Shown: piece by piece, positions 35,774 to 61,495 of the stretch
How the letters are laid out: every line of letters begins with the position of its first letter
Numbering within the stretch: position 1 is the stretch's first letter
Source: Amaranthus tricolor
Lineage: Eukaryota > Streptophyta > Magnoliopsida > Caryophyllales > Amaranthaceae
Reading direction: 5' to 3'
Assembly (NCBI RefSeq): GCF_026212465.1
Contig: NC_080048.1
Location: forward strand, 34,496,422-34,560,421
DNA: 64,000 nt
Made by a program: the position numbers and the translations under genes
The notes under the pieces: generated by a model
Told to the model about the DNA's origin: nothing
The model's database searches: none
What the model saw: the letters and a program-made list of their open reading frames with translations, nothing else

Positions 35774-38700
35774 TTATAGATAAGGTTTTACCATAAGACA
35801 AAGTGGATTTTTCTTATGCATAGTGATTCCTGGAAGTGTATCTGTGTCAATATCTTTTCTATTCAAACCTGGTGGAATTTCCCAATCAAAATGAATCAAT
35901 AAATTAGCAAGTGCAAGTTCTATGTTAGTAACACCAAGATTCAACCCAGGGCACATCCTTCTTCCTGCTCCAAAAGGTATTAATTCAAAGTCATATCCTT
36001 TAAAATCTATTGTACTTTCTAAAAATCTCTCTGGCATGAATTTGTCTGGCTCTTTCCAAATTTTAGGATCTCTTCCAATGGCCCATTCATTAATATATAC
36101 TTGTGTTTTGGGTTGAATGTCATAGCCTTCTATGATGCTTTTCTTGATTGATTCATGCACAGCTAGTAATGGTACTGCAGGGTGTAGCCTAAATGTTTCC
36201 TTTACTACAGCCTTAAAATATTCAAGGTTTGCTAGATCAGTTTTATCTATGGAGCCCTCGCCCTTCTTCTGTGCGGCATTACGTAGCTCTTCTTGCACTA
36301 TTTTCAATGAGTTTGCATTTTTAATTAGCTCTGTCATTGCCCAAACAACCATGGCAGCGCTAGTATCTGTTCCAGCAATAAATATAATCTGTAAAAAGGT
36401 AAAAATAATTTTAGTCTCCTATTATAATTCAGTTAATTATTATATGAATTTAACTGTTGATGGTAATAATGTGCTCTATTTTGGGTTATTTCAGATCAGA
36501 TCAGTTTCAAATAATAGATTATAATTTTTTGCATTATAACTCATTGGTTTTCATATCAAATCAAATATTGAAAGGTCTAGTACTCTAGTTATGATAATGC
36601 TGCATCTAAAAAATATTTAAATAAATAAAACGCAAACAAAATATTTAAATAATAAACAACATCTAATAAATTTTATATATTATGGAAAATTGTATATAAT
36701 AAACCATTTTTTTATGATTCGCTGAAAATAAACCGACTTATTAATTATTTTTAACTAGTGTAGAAACTCGTGTAATGCACGATTTTTTTAGCATCGATAT
36801 ATATAAATATGTAATATTAAAAAAATAAAGGCATAGATATTATATAGTATAACTACTCAATTTTGACTTTTTTAGGTATAATTATCTCTGTAATTTTGAA
36901 CATTGTCAGCAATATATTATGTAGTATATTGTATTCTCTAACTTACTCAATTTAACTATAAATAAATGCTAGTAAAAAATATTTTAATAGTAGAGATATT
37001 ACTCAAGATCAAATATCTTGTCATTTTTCTATAGCCAATAAATGAATTACATTTGACAACTTTTTTAGTTGTAACACTTGGTAATTTCCAAGCTTATTTG
37101 TATGATGTATGATTAAACCCACCCATTAGGTATATTTACTAAAAATAATTTTATCTATTGTTTATAATAATCTTCAAAACTTATTTGTAAGTTTAGAATT
37201 ATGAATAAATAATATTTGAGTTTATTTAAATCAATTATACAGAATTGGTGGAATATTTAGTTAAATATAAATAATAATTAGATTCATTTTCAGCAAATCA
37301 AGCAAAAGTTGATTTTTTTCACAAATATTCCATTTTTTATACTTGTTCCTTTTTGTTTATCTACTTTTAAGTTTTTCACTTTAAAAGAGATAAATTTAAA
37401 TTTATTTTTTGAAGTGTATATTCAAGATAAAATATATTCATGTGAGATCACGTTAGATTTGACTTGATGCAGAGTTTTTTAATATATATTTTTACAATTA
37501 TTTATCATGTGTACTTAAAATATTATGGCTTAAAATTTACTTTAAAAAACGTGTAAAAAATAAAATAAACAAACAAAAAGAAACGATGAAGCACTAAATG
37601 ATTAGTGCTAGCTAAGCAAGAGAAAATTACCATTGAAATTGCTTTAATGTGGTTCATGGAAAACTCAAAACAGCGTTGATTCTTGAGGTGAAGAAGAACA
37701 TCAATGATATCCTCATGATCTGATTCAGATTCAGACTTGTTGGGGTTGATATGATCACTTATAATTTCTTCAAAAAAAGCGTCCAAATCTTTGAATGTTT
37801 TATCAAGTCTGCTGTATTGTCCTGTAAGCTTGTCCAACCAACCACTATAAGGAAAATAGTCGCTAAAAAAGAAGGCTGTAAATAGGGCTTGAGCTTCATT
37901 TAAAAGACTGTGAAATCTGCTTCTTGACCCTTCATTATCTTCATACCTGAGGAAATCAAAGCATGGGGGCCAAAGGATTACATGTTTTTTTACTCTTCAC
38001 TTTGTAAGTTTTGTTTACCCGATCTTTTAACCGAATCTGACTTGACTGAACTTTAAAATAAATTAAAAATATACAAAAATCAATGTGGACATAAAGCTCG
38101 ATTTTAAACCGACTCTAAACATCTGACTTAAAATCGACCCGATAGCCAGAATGAACATCTCTAAACATAATAGTATACTCCCTCTGTCTTGTTTAATTTG
38201 ATGCAAAAAAAGTTGGTATTTTTTAAGAAAAAGGTGGATAATGGTAATAAATAAAGAGAGAATGAATTATGTGGGATGAAATTAGAAAAAAGTTAAAATA
38301 TGTGGACGAAATTAAAAGCAAGTGGTGGACCATTGTCCAAAAATAAAGATGATGCAAATTAAGTGAGAGGAACCAAAATGACAAATAATGCAAATTAAAT
38401 AGGACGGAAGGAGTATACGAATAGTATAACTTTTTCCAAAAGCAATCTACAAAAGTTAGAAAATAACCCATAAGCAATTCAACCAAATTAACAATTTGTG
38501 ATGAAGAGGAAAGGGAATTAATTTTTCTTATCAAAATCTTGCAATAAGGGTAATTATTTATTTCTTCTATATGCATATAGGATTTCTTTAGCCTATCTTC
38601 AAATAAAAAAGTAGAACAATTCAAACATAATAGTATATAAAGAGTAGTATACCTCTTGCCGAATGCAATCCTACAAATGTTAGAAGATGAATAACCCAAA

Positions 38701-39203
38701 AGCAATTCACTCAAATTAATAACTTTTGAGGAAGAAGAAAGAGAATTAATCTTTTTCATCAATCTGGCGACTTCATCTTGAAGCATTGGGGTGAAAGAGT
38801 CCACTCTCTTAGAGCTAAGGAGATAAACAACACTTATCTTCTTTATTTCTCTAAAATACTCTCCATATGGTGCAAAACCTATGTCCAAACCACCGTAGCT
38901 TAGCTTTTGAAATACAATCATTGATGGTCTACTACAAAAATTGAGGTCTTGTGTATGAAGTACCTCTTTGGCTATCTTGGATGATTGAACCACAATAATT
39001 GGTACACGTCCGAATCGCAAGCTCAAGATCGGGCCATATGTCTTGGCTAGCTCGGCCAAGTAGACATAAGGTTTTGAATTGTCGAATTGGTGTAAGTTTC
39101 CTATAATAGGAAGACCTTTAGGTCCTGGAGGAGAACGATATTGTTTATGTCTTTTGAGTTTGAAAAGCAATAGAAGTAAGATGAAGTAAATGATAAACAA
39201 CAT
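35774..39203 (-). CDS. Cytochrome P450, A-type (CYP71-clan; CYP71/CYP83-like), 493 aa
   Basis: Exons on the minus strand: 39203-38653, 37946-37631, 36388-35774; total 1482 nt, all junctions in frame. An ER membrane anchor occupies residues 2-16, followed by the hinge [12 protein letters not shown]. The I-helix AGTDTS is at 294-299, with the usual A-type intron just before it. ExxR (KETFR) is at 352-356 and PERF at 408-411. The haem loop [10 protein letters not shown] is at 428-437, with the axial Cys at 435. It is therefore a haem-thiolate monooxygenase using NADPH-P450 reductase at the ER. The substrate is unknown; CYP71/CYP83 enzymes act on many specialised metabolites. Intron 1 (38652-37947) is an extra intron and holds a MITE plus a copy of the end of exon 1. 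No other pathway genes are nearby. The first ATG is directly preceded by a (TA)n tract. All key residues are present, so it is probably functional. Confidence 0.92.
37270..37570. repeat. Stowaway-related sequence in P450 intron 2
   Basis: The segment shares the order ATTCCATTTTT, AAATTTACTTTAAAA and a GTGTAAAAAATAAA-type end with elements at 55921-56177 and 56471-56655. The termini are degenerate. Confidence 0.35.
38178..38413. mobile_element. Stowaway MITE in P450 intron 1, 236 bp
   Basis: The left end is CTCCCTCTGTCTTGTTTAAT. The right end, reverse-complemented, is CTCCTTCCGTCCTATTTAAT. The inverted match continues inward (TTTGATGCA / TTTGCATTA). It is flanked by TA on both sides. Confidence 0.85.
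38425..38580 (-). repeat. Degenerate copy of the end of P450 exon 1
   Basis: The minus strand reads [20 protein letters not shown], which corresponds to [20 protein letters not shown] at the end of exon 1 (38653-38750). The flanking AAACATAATAGTATA also recurs (38163 and 38627). The duplicated splice junction is altered. It is therefore an intronic relic of a local duplication, not an exon. Confidence 0.75.
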
Positions 39204-39247
39204 GATGTGTTATATTGGATTTTTATTAGTGTGCATTTGGCTAGCTT

Positions 39248-42590
<3,343 letters not shown>

Positions 42591-42741
42591 AATGACATGG
42601 GACAGATAACCTTGAGTAACGCCATTTCTCATTATCAATCCCAAACCTCAATTAACTCAATTCACAAATTGATGCAAGAGCCTGTCAAGCCATCTATATT
42701 GACAAACATTGGCAAAATTTCATGCTCCGGAAACCAATCCG

Positions 42742-42819
42742 CGCAAGTAATACATGTATATATAATTGTACAAAACATGGCGCAAGTAATACATATATAT
42801 ATAATTGTACAAAACATAA
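42742..42819. repeat. Two tandem 39-bp units downstream of TSR1
   Basis: CGCAAGTAATACATRTATAT starts units at 42742 and 42781. They lie about 140-215 bases beyond the TSR1 stop, probably in or near its 3' UTR. Confidence 0.85.
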
Positions 42820-42957
42820 CGAACACGATGCCAACAAATAGTAAATCTACAAAGAATTACTTCTGAACCTGCGCTTCATTCCCGATCACAGCAGCAGCGA
42901 GTCGTATCCTGTGCTGCATTGAGAATCAGCTATTATGAACCCCCGATTTCCATCATT

Positions 42958-54332
<11,375 letters not shown>

Positions 54333-54337
54333 AGCGG

Positions 54338-54724
54338 CTGCTTACAAACTACAAACTACAAACTACAGATGATCAGAAATAATAGATGATCAATATTTTC
54401 TTTATTCAAATAATCACATTGGAAAAATCATAACTAATTCAAGTCAGATAGAATGCCTCCGAGTGACAAAGAAATTCCACATTCACAGGAAGCATAAAAT
54501 GGAAGAGCGAAGTTAATGAACCCAAAATTGGAATCGAAATTGAAATTTCATTTAACTGAACTTTTAAATAACAAACAATTTCAAATATTGGAATACAGAA
54601 AAATTAGAGATGAAACCAAAACTATATAGAAGCAAACAAATTAGGAGAACAAATGCCTAAATCCCATATAGAAGTATAATTTCAATCAAAAATTGCAATA
54701 ACAAAGTAAAAAGGAGCATCTAAC
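54338..54724 (-). other. Probable 5' UTR intron of TSR1
   Basis: Upstream of the ATG, GTAAGCAG/CCGCTATGG forms an acceptor at 54338. CTAG/GTTAGA at 54725 is a possible donor after a GC-richer leader exon (about 54725-54880). A TATTTATAG at about 54930 (minus) may be the TATA element. Leader splicing is inferred from sequence only. Confidence 0.45.
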
Positions 54725-55920
54725 CTAGAAATTACAATAAATGCGATTTCTTAAAAGAGTGAAGGAGAAGGAGTCGGAGTCGACGGAGAGGGCGAGACGC
54801 AGAGTAAGAGCCTTGTGGTGCTGACGGCGGCGCTTAGACGAAGGAGTGCGTCTGCGTGTAAGATTGGGAATTGGAATGTATGAGTGACACTGTTATACAC
54901 ATGGTCTCGTATGATACCGTGGGGTCTATAAATAGTCCATTTAGTTAAACTTAAAAAAGGATCACGAAAACTTGGTAACAATTCGCGTGGGTAACAGTTT
55001 TACATGCTTTCTTTATTTTTGTTATTTTTTTATTTTTTTAGGCATTTATTAATTTTAACCGTAAAAGTATCAATTTTAACTTAAAGTAAAACTTAAACAG
55101 ATTAATTAAAATAAAAAATTGCAATTAGAACCTATAAGTGATCAATTTTGACGTTAAACTGATCAATTTCTACCTATATATAGTTCTGTTTTCACAATTT
55201 CAGAACAAAGTTTAATAAAATGGTATTATTCTATTATTCTATGGATGAATTTCAAACAACAAATGAATGGTCAATAAAACTATCAATAATAGTGTTAAAC
55301 ATTGCACATTACAAATGCTCTTATTCAATGCAATATGATGGTTCTAATGGAACATAAGAGTACTTGTACTCGTTAATCATTGATCAATAATAATGATATT
55401 ACTCTTTCATTAACAGTTATGTACATAATGAACTTGGAAATGATTCGATCTCGATTATGTTTTGCCAAATGATTCGATGAATGCTCTTGGAAATGATCAA
55501 GAGTTTATGGTTGTTTTTGTTATAAAATTAAAATTTTGATCTAAAAATGATCAATTCAGAAATTAAAATTATCCGTTAATTGAATGCTATTTGGAAATGA
55601 TTAAGAGTTCATTGCTACTTTGTTCTAAAAAATTTCAATTTTGATGTAAAAATGATCAATTCAGACCTTAAATGATCAATTGAAAGATCAATTTTGGACC
55701 TTAAAAGTATCAATTATGACCTTAAATAAATCAATTTTGACTAATTGAGCTATCTGTCTCATATTGAGACGGTCTATTGAGGAAAACTATTTTTGAGTTG
55801 ATTGGGCTATTCGTCTCATATTGACACGGTCTCGTCCAAGACCAGCTAAAAAAGGATATATGATTTCCCACGGGCCTATAAAATGAAGTACTCCGTTCAT
55901 TTGATTAAACCTAAAAATAA

Positions 55921-56177
55921 TACTCCTTCCATTCTCTAATGTTCTTCTCATTTAGAATATTCCACTTTAAGTAGAGAGAAATTTGATTAATATTTTTGAC
56001 ACATATTTAGAAGATAAAATAGATCCATGGTTAGATTCGTCTTAATATATATTCTTTTTTCATTATATATTTTTTTATAATTTTTTATTATGTATATTTA
56101 GAGATATTGAGGTTTAAAATTTACTTTAAAACTGTGTCAAAAATAAACAAGAAAAACAAATAAGAACGGATGGAGTA
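55921..56177. mobile_element. Stowaway-like MITE, 257 bp
   Basis: The left end TACTCCTTCCATTCTCTAAT and the right end, reverse-complemented TACTCCATCCGTTCTTATTT, are inverted, with TA at each border. Confidence 0.65.
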
Positions 56178-56470
56178 TTAGATTTTCCATTTGTACGTGA
56201 AAAATATAGGGAAAAGAATAATGTATAGAGTGAAATAAGAAAATTAAATAAAAACTAAAAATAAAACTGATTTAAAACATTAATATTCAAATACGTTAGG
56301 AAAATTTTTGGAAAAATTAACATGATAATCTACATTAGTAATGGATGAATTAATAATCAAATTGAGTAATTAATTATCAATTCAATGTTAGGAATATTCT
56401 AGTATGTTAGAGTATTCTGTTTATTTCTTGGTTTTAGGAAAATGTATATTTCATCAATATCTTTGGTGGC

Positions 56471-56655
56471 ATTTTACTCTTTTCGTTTTTTAATCTTCTT
56501 TCCATTTGCAATATTTCACCTTAATGAAAGAAAATTTTGATTAATGTTTTTGAGACATTTTTTATTATGCGTAATTAGAAATATCGAGACTCAAAATTTG
56601 CTTTCAAAATCGTGCAAAAAGTAAATGAGAAGGACAAAAAAAACAGAAAGAGTTT
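56471..56655. mobile_element. Second, degenerate member of the same MITE family
   Basis: Shares TTCCATTTGCAATATTTCAC, TTTTGATTAATGTTTTTGA and a final GTAAATGAGAAGGACAAA with the element at 55921-56177. The ends are eroded. Confidence 0.45.
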
Positions 56656-57439
56656 AGGGTTTGCTCTCTTGTACTATACATAGCGATTGTTTTGTAATGT
56701 AAAGGTGAGGTCACTAATCTCTTCATATCTTTATCTTAACATGGTCTCAAGAGCACTTTAAAATTAGACATTTGGGTACATAAGTGTAATTGTAGTTATG
56801 TGGTCAACTTTGTTTGAGAACTCAAACACAAATTGTTTGTTGTGTGTTTTCCTTGTTAGTTGGGTGTATACTTATTCTTCCGTTGTTGGTCATGGTTAGC
56901 AAGGATGCTAAATCTTTATCCAAGGGTACTCGTTATGAGCCCTTCACTACATACTAAGTGAAGGTATTGGAGCCACTATTAGTCCAATATTTCTGAAAGG
57001 AGACGGTTAGAACATCCTTACTTATGATCCAAAAAAAAGGTGATTTTATTATTTTACAATTTTTTTCTCTTTTAAAAGTTCATCTTTCAACTTAATTCTA
57101 TTAACAATAACCTCTTTTAAAAGGTCATCATCTTCTCTTTCTTACTTTTTTTCTATCCCACTATAATTTTTCTCCCTTAATTTATCTAACATTTATCTTT
57201 ATTTTTTTATAATAATATTTTCATGTACAAATTTAATATAATTTTTATTTGATTAAAATAGATCTACTATTTTATAATTAATAAAAAATTATTCTCTTAA
57301 TAAAACTAATATTTTTTAGTAAATATAAATGAAGACATTAATAATAATTAAGGGAAATTCGTTAACTTCAAATAAAAATTACAATGCGCATACATAAAAT
57401 AAATACACAAATTAAAAAACTAAAATTTTAAATGATACA

Positions 57440-57770
57440 TTAATTGCGATTCCCTCTAAACTTTTGCCAGATATTTTCAACTAAATCATCTTTTAAGGAT
57501 AAATGTGTTTGTCGATCTTCAGCATCATTCTTATTTGCCAAGTATCGGTTGATATCAACAATTCTATTTGTGTAATACTCAAATTCATCATTTAATCCAC
57601 TTGTACCTTTCAATTGACCTTTTGGGCGATCTCCCATGAACTCTCTACCATCAGCATAGTGTGTATATGTATCTCTTTCATCTTTCACTATCATACTATG
57701 CATAATTATACAAGAAGTAATTATATCAGAGAGTCGTTCTTCATCCCAAGCAAGTGAGGGGTTTCTAATT
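57440..57770 (-). pseudogene. HARBI1-like transposase, C-terminal remnant
   Basis: The frame runs through RNPSLAWDEERLSDIITSC, MHSMIVKDERDT and a tail ending LVENIWQKFRGN. This is the C-terminal part of PIF/Harbinger DDE transposases, where the last acidic catalytic region lies near HxMIVxDE. The catalytic core upstream is gone. AT-rich non-coding DNA follows at 57771-57860, marking the internal deletion. Confidence 0.8.
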
Positions 57771-57860
57771 ATGCATAATTTTAAAACATTACATAATTAA
57801 ACCTTCATTAAAAACAAAATATAATTAAAACATAATTAAGATATTATATAATTAAACCAT

Positions 57861-59104
57861 TTACTGACGATTGTAATTCTGAAAGTATTGTCCAAGTGGA
57901 ACCATCATATCAGCTTCCCAAGGCTGAAGAGTTTCATTTTTGCTTAATGTTTGATAGATCTCCCAATTCATTCGATATTCTTCAATTTGAAGTTGTTTTT
58001 GTTTTCGGGCTTCTTTTTGTTTTTGAAGTTTTGTCTTCTCCTTCATTATTTTTGAATTAAGTCGAAGACTCTCTCCAAATGCACTCAAAGCTTGAATTGA
58101 TTGATTTGCAACCATTTTCCCAATCATGCGAGCCTTAGCCTTCTTCAGACCCTCGGGGTGAGTGAAGGATCCTCCTTGAGGTTCGCTTGTTGGTGTTTCA
58201 GAATCTTCTTCCGTCCTTGATCTTTTCCCACTACTTTCACTACTAACACCACCAGTTGGTTGTTGATCCAATTGTTTTTTTTTGATTACTTTTTACCACT
58301 TGCTTCCACTTGTTATACTTTCTTAAAATTTTCCATTGCTCAATCAAGTTAAAGTTACCGTGTTTTCTTTGATGGATTAAATGCGCTTTTTTAAGCACAT
58401 CTTCATTTGTCGTGCCACTCTTCTTCCTCCTAAGAGCCTCGCATAACTTCCAGACCACTTCGAACATGCTGGAGCAACTCTACCCCAATGACATTTAAGC
58501 ATGTCGGCGGTTCTTCGTGGGATCAGATGGGGTCGTTCCATCCTCTCTGCTTCATAAGCTTCCTTAACTTTTTGCCACCTCACTTTTATCTTTTGGTTGG
58601 TGTCACAATTAGATTTGTACTTGTGTTCATGACTGAATATATGAGAGCAATATCTTCAATCAAATTCCAACTTTTCTTTGAAGGTATAGGGGCTTCATCA
58701 TTAGGATGTTGTTGAGATGATTGAACCAATTGAGTAAAGTTCGGTGGTGAATCAAATTGTAAAACTAGATCTTGAAATGATGGTTGAGTGTAGAGACTAG
58801 CATCAACATGATAAATAGAATTTCCTCCATCTTCACCATATTGATCATCTTGATCATTTCCTTCATTTTCATCATCATCATCATCATACTCCATCTCATT
58901 TTCTTCTAAACTTTCACCTCTTATAGGAGTTGAATAGTTATCAATATTAGAGTTGACATTGTGAAATTGATGATAGTGGTGGTATTTTGAGGATTGAATG
59001 GAGGATTTTGATACTGAATTTGAGCACTTTGATTGTTAGAAGATTTTTTTCTTGGTTTTTTTTTTACATGGATTTCTTCCATAATTTGGGTTATTTGAAT
59101 CCAT
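57861..59104 (-). pseudogene. Harbinger ORF1, Myb/SANT-like DNA-binding protein, frameshifted
   Basis: Starts at MDSNNPNYGRNP (ATG at 59104). An early shift is followed by an acidic stretch (58850-58900) and then the SANT/trihelix-type domain (KKSWNLIEDIALI...; 58590-58680). The domain continues in another frame (WQKVKEAYEAER, IPRRTADMLKCHW, 58430-58580) and then a third frame (VVWKLCEA...WKILRKYNKWKQ, 58265-58467). The last segment (57861-58271) is the NAM-associated C-terminal type, with a Lys/Gln-rich coiled coil (EKTKLQKQKEARKQKQLQI). At least three frameshifts are present. In intact elements this protein helps the transposase reach DNA and the nucleus. Confidence 0.75.
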
Positions 59105-59603
59105 ATTTTTTTTTGGGATTTTGAAATGATTAATTTGGTATTTTTTTAACAAAAAAAAGTCAGAAAATAGGAAGAAAATATGTAAATATAAAATTATGTC
59201 AAAAAATATCAATATGGGTCTCATTTTATAGATCTCGAAAAAATATGACCGCAGGTGTAATTTTTTAAAAAAAATTATTTAAATACGAAAATAGATGTTA
59301 AAGGCAAAAAAAGGGCTATTTTTTTGCACCCAATCAAAAGCCGCCAGCTGGGTTGGTGCTGCACGCGTGTCAGAGGCATGCAGGGGCAACAGGGCTGTCA
59401 ATTTTCAACGCCCAATCATAACGCGACACGTGGCAAAAGTTTTTGAAAAAAAATGGGGTGACTGTTCACCAGAACGGGTCACGTGAAGACCATTTTACCC
59501 GACCTTTTCCCTAACCCACCTAATATTAGATCACCATAATTATTATTTTCCTTATAGTTTGGTCATGTGACCTTGAATTAGATCATCATTATTGATGCTC
59601 TTA

Positions 59604-60300
59604 CGAGGAGCGGTCATGCACTCTCCAAAACAATCTCTGTACCAAAAATAAGCTTGGATTTATTAATGGTATTATTACTCAACCATACGCTACGTACGTC
59701 TCTGAATTTTCACCTGTCAAGGAACTAACTCAACCAAAAGCTTAATTTAATGGTTGAGGCTCCAGGATATGTTATATACTAACACGCCCCCTCACTCGAG
59801 AGCCCTTTAGGCTAGAAGTGCGAATGCGACACAGACTCTCCTCATATCAGGCGCTGAATATTCCACTTAAATTGAGGGGTAGTTGAGATTCGAACTAGTG
59901 ACCCATTGTCACGTTGGCTTCTGATACCATGTCAAGGAACCAACTCAACTAATAACTTAAGCTGATAGTTGAAGCTCCAGAATATGTTATATACTCTAAC
60001 ATCACCAATAGGGTATTGTAAATTCTATGGTTGTTGCTTGGATTGTTAACACTTTAGGTGTTTCTATTCGTTCCATTGTGCACTTTCCTATGATGTTAAG
60101 TCTTTATGGGATGATCTACGTGATAGATACTCACTTGGTCCTCATATACTCGAATTAAAAATTCGAATTGTTGATTGTAAGCATCAAGGTCGACCGATAG
60201 TTGTTTATTTTGGTGAGTTGCGTAATTTACAGAATGAATTAGCCAGGCATAGCAAATTTCTACCTGTATCTATACAGCGGCTCTTGAGTTAGCCAGGATA
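59604..60300 (+). pseudogene. Copia gag relic, split by a TRIM
   Basis: Before the insertion: KNKLGFINGIITQP (about 59650-59690), the gag-start signature. After it: VNSMVVAWIVNTLG, then in a shifted frame SLWDDLRDRYSLG and VYFGELRNLQNELA (up to about 60245). Stops and frameshifts are present. It converges on another gag relic on the minus strand. Confidence 0.75.
59715..60001 (-). mobile_element. TRIM (terminal-repeat retrotransposon in miniature), 287 bp
   Basis: On the minus strand, two direct repeats of about 70 bases (TGTTAG...TATATAACATAT...GGTTCCTTGACA) flank a core. The core starts with TGGTATCAGAAGCC, a PBS directly after the 5' repeat, and ends with a GAGTGAGGGGGCG purine tract directly before the 3' repeat. 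The 5-bp duplication TCACC lies exactly at both borders (59710-59714 and 60002-60006). No coding capacity. Confidence 0.88.
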
Positions 60301-60409
60301 AAAGTGAATTATTGCATCAATTTTGTATAGGTCTTCACTCCAAAAAATTTGGTAGTGTAGTTTCTACCCTACATAATAGATCATATTCCGTCATTCATTC
60401 CATAATTAC

Positions 60410-61018
60410 AATCAGCATCTAAGATTTTTTTAAAAATTCCACAAGTACAATCAGCAAGAACTCCACAAGAGCAATCAGGAAAACCTTATAGGTCATGAAT
60501 TTCATCCCATATTCTCTTCTTTTTAGCATAATATTCAGTAATGGAAGACTCATTCTGCTCAGTAAGAAAAAGAGATCTATGTAGATCAAATAATTGAGGT
60601 ACATTGCTTTGGCCATACCTATCTTTAACTTCCTTCCATAATTGACAAGCTGAATCAACAAACATGAAAGTTTCTGCAATTCCTCTCTCCATGGAATTGA
60701 TAATCCATGATCTTACAATGTAGTCATTTCGAATCCATTTCTTGAAATCAGTGGAAGATTCAGATGGCTTGATAAGAGTTCCATCAATAAAACTCACCTT
60801 GTTTCTTGCATATAAAGCCATTTTCACAGATCTACTCCAGTTTACATAGTTAGAACCCGAGAAAATAAGAGCAACAATTGAATGTTGTGAAATATCGGAA
60901 GAAGAAAGAAAATAAGGATCATCAAAATTGAAATTCACATTGCTTTGAACAAGAATTTCAGCATTATTTGTTATCGGTGATTCTGCATGTTTAGAAAGAG
61001 GCGTTTCTGAAGCATCCA
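60410..61018 (-). pseudogene. Copia gag (Retrotran_gag_3-like), truncated
   Basis: ATG at 61018 (MDASETPLSK). The frame is open to 60486 and holds the conserved gag features: a Val-Ala-Leu-Ile-Phe-Ser-Gly-Ser-Asn-Tyr...Trp-Ser-Arg start, then a Asn-Lys-Val-Ser-Phe-Ile-Asp-Gly-Thr block, a Trp-Ile-Asn-Ser-Met block, a Leu-Trp-Lys-Glu-Val...Arg-Tyr block, and a Trp-Asp-Glu-Ile end. A premature stop then falls before a Cys-Ser-Cys-Gly...Cys-Thr-Cys-Gly-Ile segment. Everything downstream, including pol, is missing. Confidence 0.8.
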
Positions 61019-61088
61019 TTAAAAGAATGAAGAAGAAATCAGGGGAAGAAGAAAAAAAATAGAAGCGGAAACAGTAAGAGCAAGACCT

Positions 61089-61100
61089 GCTCTGATACCA
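61089..61100 (-). other. Primer-binding site of the truncated copia element
   Basis: TGGTATCAGAGC on the minus strand, directly next to the LTR end CA (61101-61102). Confidence 0.9.
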
Positions 61101-61330
61101 TGAAAAACCGCAAGATAGCAGAAGAAGGAGAATCAAGATAATCTTGATTCTGTAATATGATTTTCAAAGGGAATTAAGAAGCAAAGTTTTATTCATTAAG
61201 AATGTAATCTCATACCCTTTAATCTAAAAACAAGGGTATTTATATACAAGCTATACAAAGGAAAAACAGAAATCAGAAAAATGTTTAATGTTTAAAAAAC
61301 GATGAGCTGGCAATCACCAAGTATCACCTT
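61101..61330 (-). repeat. Copia 5' LTR, distal border uncertain
   Basis: The proximal end is fixed by the PBS. A TATATAAATA box on the minus strand (about 61236-61246) fits an LTR promoter. The outer border may extend beyond 61330, and no matching LTR is present. Confidence 0.5.
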
Positions 61331-61367
61331 AATAGTGCAAAATCCACCTCCTCTTCTTCTAGTGGTA

Positions 61368-61495
61368 GTAATTCATCCGATTACCAGAGTTTGCTCTAGA
61401 CAAATGCCCCTTAAAGTTGAGATTATTCATGAGTAATCAATAGGAGGGATTATAGTAAAAAAATCATGAAAAGATTGGATTATTCTAGATATTTT
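61368..61495. repeat. Dispersed repeat shared with 62797-62925
   Basis: Both segments read ATCCGATTA, then CTAGRCAAAYGCCC, then GATTATTCATG and TTGGATTATTCTA in the same order. An inverted partner lies at 62560-62626. Confidence 0.65.

Larger units (their letters stand above)
54960..57006. other. Intergenic, repeat-like, no gene seen
   Basis: 55000-55750 contains many loose copies of ATCAATTTTGACCTTAAA-type phrases in both polarities. GAGACGGTCTC-like motifs occur at about 55770-55840. MITEs are listed separately. No protein-coding frame is supported. Confidence 0.45.
57010..59600 (-). mobile_element. PIF/Harbinger transposon, internally deleted (2.6 kb)
   Basis: The left end starts GAACATCCTTACTTATGATC. 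The right end, reverse-complemented, starts GAGCATCAATAATGATGATC. Both are followed by a similar AAGGTSA stretch. TTA flanks both sides (57007-57009 and 59601-59603), the expected 3-bp target duplication. Inside, on the minus strand, lie a Myb/SANT-type ORF1 relic and the C-terminal end of a DDE transposase, the two-gene layout of this superfamily. Most of the transposase is missing, so it is non-autonomous. Confidence 0.88.

Noticed and set aside
36132..36524. 130-aa frame on the plus strand
   Set aside because: Antisense to P450 exon 3.
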